Assembly (NCBI GenBank): GCA_050486545.1
Contig: JBJHDM010000082.1
Location: 1-11,290, forward strand
Origin: DAOMNN01 sp050486545
GTDB taxonomy: Bacteria; Pseudomonadota; Gammaproteobacteria; Burkholderiales; Rhodocyclaceae
Reading direction: 5' to 3'
Length of the DNA: 11,290 nucleotides
In this document: in pieces, positions 8,063-11,290 of the stretch
How the letters are laid out: each line of letters begins with the position of its first letter
Numbering within the stretch: position 1 is the stretch's first letter
Program-made: the position numbers and the translations under genes
The notes under the pieces: generated by a model
The model's database searches: none
What the model saw: only the letters and a program-made list of their open reading frames with translations
Told to the model about the DNA's origin: nothing

Positions 8063-8068
8063 CTCACT
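8051..8068. promoter_or_regulatory. Perfect 18-bp palindrome, probable operator of the second TetR regulator
   Basis: AGTGAGTAAATACTCACT has perfect 8-bp arms around a central AA. An extra overlapping half-site (ACTCACT, 8066-8072) follows directly. It lies 30 bases before the TTG start of the + strand tetR and over its candidate -10. Its sequence is unlike the ACTGAC/GTCAGT operator of the divergent TetR, so the two regulators probably do not share sites. Confidence 0.75.
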
Positions 8069-8097
8069 CACTTTCATTCTCCTCACAGGAGCTTCTG

Positions 8098-8700
8098 TTG
8101 AGCCCGAAGCACCTTCCCGCGGACGAGCGCCGCACGGTCACCGTGGAGACCGTCGTGCGGCTGGCCGGCGAGCGCAATCCGAGCGAGATCACCACCGCGG
8201 CGATCGCCGAGCGCATGAACCTGACCCAGGGAGCGTTGTTCCGCCATTTTCCGACCAAGGATGCCCTGTGGCAGTCGGTCATGGAGTGGGTGGCCGAGCG
8301 GCTGATGGCGCGCATCGAACGCGCCACGCGCAAGGCCACGGGTCCGGTCGCCGCCCTCGAGGCGATGTTCATGGCCCACGTCGAGTTCGTCATCGAGCAC
8401 CCGGGCGTGCCGCGCATGATGTTCGGCGAGTTGCAGCGCGCCGAGAGCACGGCACCCAAGCGCATGGCGCAGACCCTGGTCCGCCGCTACGGTGAACGCG
8501 TGCGCAGCCTGCTCGAAGCAGGCATCGCGGCCGGCGAGGTCGACGCGGGACTGAACGTTGACGCGGCCACGACGCTGTTCATCGGAACCATCCAGGGGCT
8601 GGTGATGCAGTCGATGCTCGCCGGCGAGATGGGCCGTATCCGCGACGAGGCGCCGGCGGTGCTGCAGATCTACGTGCGCGGTATCCGGGCGAAGCCGTGA
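8098..8700 (+). CDS. TetR/AcrR family transcriptional regulator (divergent from the RND operon)
   Basis: This is a 200-residue TetR-type protein. The helix-turn-helix is ITTAAIAERMNLTQGALFRHF at 31-51, followed by the usual PTKDALW linker. The second half (from about 60) is a helical ligand-binding domain with MMFGELQRAES and a hydrophobic TTLFIGTIQGLVMQ helix. The start codon is TTG at 8098, chosen because AGGAG (8087-8091) lies 6 bases upstream and no in-frame ATG precedes the domain. It is transcribed away from the other tetR, with 286 bases between them holding both operators. The next gene, 62 bases downstream, encodes a small membrane protein and is probably its target along with itself. 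From memory, this type of regulator often precedes HlyD/ABC export genes; none is present here, so it may be an orphan. Effector unknown. Confidence 0.93.
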   Translation: MSPKHLPADERRTVTVETVVRLAGERNPSEITTAAIAERMNLTQGALFRHFPTKDALWQSVMEWVAERLMARIERATRKATGPVAALEAMFMAHVEFVIEHPGVPRMMFGELQRAESTAPKRMAQTLVRRYGERVRSLLEAGIAAGEVDAGLNVDAATTLFIGTIQGLVMQSMLAGEMGRIRDEAPAVLQIYVRGIRAKP

Positions 8701-8762
8701 CGGCCCCACATCGATCGGACGCAGAGCGCGCCACGCTCGGCGCCACTACGAAGGAAACCACC

Positions 8763-9191
8763 ATGCATATGACGCGATCCCCCTCCGCACGCCTCCGCTT
8801 GCTCGCCGGCCTGGCCATCGTGTTCGGCCTGATGACCATACTCAGCGGCAGCCAGGCGCTATTCCTCGGGCCGGCGCGCGGTGGCCCCGACCTGGGCAAC
8901 GTCGTGTTGCCCGTGCTCTGGTTCAACTTCCTCGCGGGATTTGCGTATACGGCCGCAGGCATCGGCCTCTGGCGCGCCCGCCGCTGGGCGGCGCAGCTTG
9001 CCCTTGCGCTCGTCGCGGCGACCGCGCTGCTGTTCGCCTGGCTCGGTCTTCACATTGCGGGCGGCGGCGCGTTCGAGATGCGCACAGTCGCGGCGATGAC
9101 CCTGCGCACGGGATTCTGGGCGGCGGTCGCCTTCGTGGCGTGGCGCGCACTACTGCGAGCGACCGGTTCCGCACCGAAACCGGAGGATTGA
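8763..9191 (+). CDS. Small four-helix inner-membrane protein of unknown function
   Basis: I do not recognise a named family. The 142-residue product is almost entirely hydrophobic, with four probable membrane helices at about 12-33, 45-70, 74-98 and 107-131. Between helices 2 and 3 is an RARR basic turn, which by the positive-inside rule lies in the cytoplasm together with the Arg-rich N-terminus and the C-terminal tail. The ATG at 8763 follows AAGGA by 7 bases. A GTG at 8697 in the same frame overlaps the tetR stop but would add 22 polar residues and has a poorer context, so it was not chosen. It lies 62 bases after the TetR gene on the same strand and is probably co-transcribed with it, suggesting regulated expression in response to a small molecule. 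A role in export or envelope stress is possible but not shown. Confidence 0.8.
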   Translation: MHMTRSPSARLRLLAGLAIVFGLMTILSGSQALFLGPARGGPDLGNVVLPVLWFNFLAGFAYTAAGIGLWRARRWAAQLALALVAATALLFAWLGLHIAGGGAFEMRTVAAMTLRTGFWAAVAFVAWRALLRATGSAPKPED

Positions 9192-9228
9192 TCGGCACCA
9201 CGCCCTCGGCGATGACCGCCTTGAACCA
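9190..9228 (-). pseudogene. Possible remnant of a tetR gene
   Basis: On the minus strand this stretch reads WFKAVIAEGVVPI, which mirrors LFRAVIAEGVLPV just after the DNA-binding domain of the TetR at 7152-7811. At DNA level 9191-9220 matches 7585-7614 at 27 of 30 bases. The similarity stops at the end of the four-helix membrane protein gene on one side and fades after 9228 on the other. No open TetR frame surrounds it. It may be a scrap left by deletion or recombination of another tetR, or a chance match in a conserved family motif. Confidence 0.35.
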
Positions 9229-9236
9229 TGGCGGCC

Positions 9237-9253
9237 CCTGACAACCTGTCGGG
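9237..9253 (+). terminator. Weak hairpin after the four-helix membrane protein gene
   Basis: CCTGACA-ACC-TGTCGGG forms a 7-bp stem with one U-G pair in plus-strand RNA and one mismatch in minus-strand RNA. It lies in the 72-base gap between the converging membrane-protein and vapC genes. No U-run follows, so termination is only a possibility. Confidence 0.25.
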
Positions 9254-9263
9254 CTCGAGGCTA

Positions 9264-9692
9264 TTATCGGATCGACTCCCATGGATTGAGAATCGCAACG
9301 CCTGTGGATTGAAAATCGGCCACGTTGCGAGTGACGACCGTCATGCCATGCACAAGAGCCGTCGCCGCAATGAGCGCATCGCGCTCGCCGCGTTTGTCGG
9401 GTATGTGCAGCCGGGCGCAGCGTTGCGCGACGGCAGTATCGACGGGCAGCGTTCGTCCGGAAAACTCCGGCAGGACATGTTGCTCCAGCCACGCACGAAG
9501 CACCGCCCCTTGGGTTGCATCCTTGCGCTCGATCGACAAAACGCCTAGTTCCAGTTCCAAGATGGTGATCGCGGACACGAAGAGATCGGCGGCATCGACG
9601 CTGTCAGTCCATGCTGCAACGTTCGGATCGGCCTTGCCCACCCGAACTTTCCGCAGTTCGGACACCACGTTGGTATCGAGAACATACATCAT
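9264..9692 (-). CDS. vapC: VapC/FitB-like PIN-domain toxin (ribonuclease) of a type II toxin-antitoxin pair
   Basis: This 142-residue PIN-domain protein opens with MMYVLDTNVVSELRK, the FitB-like VapC signature. The expected acidic metal-binding residues are present: Asp6, Glu46 in the ITILELELG helix, Asp105 in RGERDALIAATA, and Asp126 in TRNVADF. It ends with GVAILNPW, also usual for this branch. Family members are Mg/Mn-dependent endoribonucleases, often cutting tRNA or rRNA, that stop growth when not held by the antitoxin. Nothing is visibly broken, so it should be active. Its ATG overlaps the antitoxin stop (ATGA, 9689-9692) and has no good ribosome site of its own, so its translation is probably coupled to the antitoxin. 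A second ATG immediately follows, so the product may start one residue later. Target RNA unknown. Confidence 0.93.
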   Translation of the reverse strand: MMYVLDTNVVSELRKVRVGKADPNVAAWTDSVDAADLFVSAITILELELGVLSIERKDATQGAVLRAWLEQHVLPEFSGRTLPVDTAVAQRCARLHIPDKRGERDALIAATALVHGMTVVTRNVADFQSTGVAILNPWESIR

Positions 9693-9943
9693 GAGAAATC
9701 AGCCGGACGGGCTCCGATCGTCGCGCGCCGCGGCTCGAACTCGACATCCGCAACGTCCGGCATCGCCAGCGAATCGGCAATGTTGCGACGCTGCTTCGTG
9801 AGCCGCTGATATTCCTCGATACTCAATAGCACATGCGCAGGTTTACCCCGGTCCGTGATGAAAACAGGACCCCTCTTGGCCGCCTTCTTCGCACGGGCAA
9901 CGTCCTGATTCAACTCTCGGCTGGATAGGGTCGTGATGGTCAT
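9689..9943 (-). CDS. Phd/YefM-type antitoxin (VapB partner of VapC)
   Basis: This 84-residue protein begins MTITTLSSRELNQDVARAKK, the DNA-binding Phd/YefM N-terminus. RGPVFITDRGKPAHVLLSIEEYQRL (24-48) is the family core. The charged, probably disordered C-terminal part (about 55-84, ending RPADFS) should wrap around the toxin. It neutralises VapC and, with it, represses the operon. The start at 9943 matches the family N-terminus and follows GGAG-containing sequence at a fair distance. The same frame is open further upstream to 10147, but that stretch has no family similarity and crosses the operator. The inverted repeat at 9970-9997 is the likely binding site. Confidence 0.93.
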   Translation of the reverse strand: MTITTLSSRELNQDVARAKKAAKRGPVFITDRGKPAHVLLSIEEYQRLTKQRRNIADSLAMPDVADVEFEPRRATIGARPADFS

Positions 9944-9969
9944 GAAAGCACTCCACTCCCGTTGCAATG

Positions 9970-9997
9970 CTGAATGTAGGTATGTTGCTACATTCAG
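9970..9997. promoter_or_regulatory. Inverted-repeat operator of the toxin-antitoxin operon
   Basis: Perfect 10-bp arms CTGAATGTAG and CTACATTCAG are separated by 8 bases, starting 27 bases upstream of the antitoxin ATG. A TTGTAC at 10003-10008 (minus strand) could be the -35 element, which would put the -10 inside the repeat, but no good -10 hexamer is seen. The layout fits autoregulation by a Phd/VapB antitoxin. A hairpin in the mRNA leader is the alternative. Confidence 0.7.
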
Positions 9998-10044
9998 GCA
10001 CGAAGTACAAGTCGTTAACGCTGCAGGTTCCACCCGGCAATGAC

Positions 10045-10061
10045 ATTTCCACCTTGGAAAT
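10045..10061. repeat. Short perfect inverted repeat in the antitoxin / haem-protein gap
   Basis: ATTTCCACCTTGGAAAT has 7-bp arms around CCT. It lies between the divergent antitoxin and haem-domain genes and could be a regulator site for the latter. No known factor is recognised. An alternative upstream start of the haem-domain gene (ATG at 10040) would place this repeat inside coding sequence. Confidence 0.4.
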
Positions 10062-10116
10062 ATTTGCGCAACAAACGGGAAGGAACTGACAGATACATTT
10101 TGAAACGCATCACTCG

Positions 10117-10156
10117 GCCCGGAACCCGTCCGGGCACCGCGGCCCATCCCGGGCCG
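10117..10156 (+). repeat. Two adjacent GC-rich hairpins in the leader of the haem-domain gene
   Basis: GCCCGGA/TCCGGGC (10117-10135, loop ACCCG) and CGGCCC/GGGCCG (10140-10156, loop ATCCC) are both perfect stems, ending 24 bases before the ATG. They could shape a 5' leader. GC-rich sequence makes chance stems common, so no function is claimed. Confidence 0.3.
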
Positions 10157-10180
10157 ACCTATTTCTACATCGGGGGGGAC

Positions 10181-11290
10181 ATGGACAGATCAGTCGTATC
10201 GCTGGGGCTGTTGGGGGCGGCGTTGGGGGCACTCGGCCTGGTGTGGATCAACAACGGCCAAGGGATCGTCGGCGACGATCACGACCGGCACATTGCAATT
10301 CCAGACGAGCTCGTGATGCCGCTTCAGGTCCGGGCGGCCTATGACGGCGAACGCATCCAGTTTCAGTATCGCTGGCCGGCGGAACGTCCGGGCATCCACA
10401 TGGACGTCTACCGCTACGAGGGGGGACAGTGGGTACGGTACGGGGAGGACATCCCCGGTCCCCAGGAACACCCCTTCCTGGAAGATCGCGTCGCGATGAT
10501 GGTCGATGACGGGAGCGTCCCGGAGTTTTCCCGTTACGGCGGCTACATCACGATCGGCGACGGCCTCGACGGCATGACCGACGCGGCCGACGAGGACGAG
10601 GTCGAAGCACACCCGTGGATGGGTGCGGCACGCAAGCAGGATGTCGTGACCAAGTACCTGCCGCAGACGCGCAAGCATCCTGGAGAGTGGGGGTCGGTCG
10701 TCGCCGAGGAGCGGCTCAAGGCGCAGCGCGAGGCCGGGTATTTCCTCGACTTCTGGCACTGGCGCGGCCACCGCGCCAACGTACTGGGATTCGCCGACGA
10801 CCAGTACATCGCCGACATCCGGGGCGGCGACTCGGGCCGCAGCGGCTGGTCCACGAACTGGGATGCCGAGGCCAAGCGTCCGAAGTTCATGTACGACCCG
10901 GCCCGGACCGGTCGCCACGCGAACCAGTGGGACGATCTGGTCGGCGGACGCGTCGGCCAGGACGATGTGTATTACCTGAGTGCCGACACGATGATCGAGT
11001 TCGACCCCGATCACGCCTGGCAGGAGGGCGACACGCTGCCCCGGCGCCTCGTGCGCAACTACGAGGGATCGCGCGCCGACATCCTCACCGCCGGTCGCGG
11101 CCGCTGGGAGAACGGCTTCTGGGAAGTGACCCTGGAACGCCTGATGGACACGGGCAACCCGCTCGAGGACAAGATCTTCCGCGAGGGCGGCGTCTACGAC
11201 ATCGCGATGGCCGTCCACCGGCATGCCACCGGCCTGCGCTGGCACTACGTCTCGTTGCCGCTGACCGTCGGTCTCGGGCGCGAAGCGACC
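10181..11290 (+). CDS. Membrane-anchored ethylbenzene-dehydrogenase-type haem-binding domain protein (3' end outside window)
   Basis: From the ATG at 10181 the frame is open for 370 codons to the right edge with no stop, so the gene is partial. Residues 5-22 form a hydrophobic anchor or signal, and the rest should be periplasmic. The body resembles the haem-binding domain of the ethylbenzene dehydrogenase gamma subunit (EB_dh-like). Shared marks are an early beta-rich half (RIQFQYRWP, about 58-66), EDRVAMMVDDGSVPEF (101-116), FLDFWHWRG (188-196), and a C-terminal WEVTLERLMDTG...FREGGVYDIAMAVH...VSLPLTVGLG block (314-366). In that family one haem b is held by Met and Lys or His, for electron transfer from molybdenum enzymes or within membrane cytochromes. 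No CXXCH motif occurs in the visible part. An in-frame ATG at 10040 would add 47 residues. The ATG at 10181 was preferred because the anchor follows it at once and a G-run (10172-10178) precedes it. Partner enzyme unknown. Confidence 0.85.
   Translation, partial: MDRSVVSLGLLGAALGALGLVWINNGQGIVGDDHDRHIAIPDELVMPLQVRAAYDGERIQFQYRWPAERPGIHMDVYRYEGGQWVRYGEDIPGPQEHPFLEDRVAMMVDDGSVPEFSRYGGYITIGDGLDGMTDAADEDEVEAHPWMGAARKQDVVTKYLPQTRKHPGEWGSVVAEERLKAQREAGYFLDFWHWRGHRANVLGFADDQYIADIRGGDSGRSGWSTNWDAEAKRPKFMYDPARTGRHANQWDDLVGGRVGQDDVYYLSADTMIEFDPDHAWQEGDTLPRRLVRNYEGSRADILTAGRGRWENGFWEVTLERLMDTGNPLEDKIFREGGVYDIAMAVHRHATGLRWHYVSLPLTVGLGREAT

Noticed and set aside
8697..8762. GTG start of the four-helix protein overlapping the TetR stop
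   Set aside because: It adds 22 polar residues ahead of the first helix, whereas ATG 8763 has a well-spaced AAGGA.
9282..9318. Near-identical repeats TGGATTGAGAATCG and TGGATTGAAAATCG 23 bases apart
   Set aside because: They fall inside the C-terminal coding sequence of vapC, where both encode family-typical residues (DFQS and ILNP segments); probably coincidental and not a CRISPR or att site.
9944..10147. Upstream extension of the antitoxin frame
   Set aside because: No family similarity, and it would run through the 9970-9997 operator; the Phd-type N-terminus begins at 9943.
10190..11245. 351-codon minus-strand open frame at the right end
   Set aside because: It lies opposite the haem-domain gene, whose plus-strand frame is open throughout and has clear family motifs; the minus product has none.
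1..11290. tRNA, rRNA, CRISPR array, insertion sequence or transposase
   Set aside because: None seen: no repeated spacer arrays, no transposase-like frame with terminal repeats, no recognisable tRNA fold.

Overview
This GC-rich window (dense codons, few intergenic gaps) looks like a chromosomal segment of a Gram-negative betaproteobacterium, most likely of the Rhodocyclales type (Azoarcus/Thauera/Aromatoleum relatives). The basis is a Kdo-transferase (lipopolysaccharide core) end, a PCMT-like/rhodanese/TolC gene cluster, an RND efflux operon and an ethylbenzene-dehydrogenase-type haem-domain protein. The taxonomic placement is inferred from gene content and was not tested by a search.

Layout. 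(1) 1-461: the 3' end of waaA on + runs into a strong hairpin shared with the converging tolC. (2) 479-2772, all on -: a tight three-gene unit read pcm-like methyltransferase, rhodanese, tolC-like outer-membrane channel, with a candidate promoter just upstream of the first gene. (3) 2933-7811, all on -: a complete TetR repressor, lipoprotein membrane-fusion protein and RND pump operon whose three genes are joined by two ATGA stop/start overlaps. Its promoter -10 hexamer overlaps a near-perfect palindrome, the expected autorepression layout. The operon has no outer-membrane channel gene of its own, and tolC lies in the next operon on the same strand. (4) 8033-9191 on +: a second, divergent TetR regulator with a perfect 18-bp palindrome in front of it, followed by a small four-helix membrane protein of unknown function. 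(5) 9190-9943: a short stretch resembling a broken tetR gene, then a Phd/VapB antitoxin and VapC (FitB-like) PIN toxin operon on -, with a 10-bp-arm inverted repeat upstream. (6) 10181 to the window end on +: a membrane-anchored protein with an ethylbenzene-dehydrogenase-type haem-binding domain, open at the right edge.

How the parts work together: positions 1-7811 are ordinary envelope and efflux biology (LPS core, TolC channel, drug or solvent efflux under a local repressor). Positions 7812-10180 look like a more fluid accessory stretch: back-to-back TetR genes with unrelated operators, a TetR-like remnant and a toxin-antitoxin pair. I do not see a clear-cut new system. The most useful leads are the unexplained TetR plus four-helix membrane protein pair, the divergent PCMT-like protein tied to tolC, and the haem-domain protein on the right edge.
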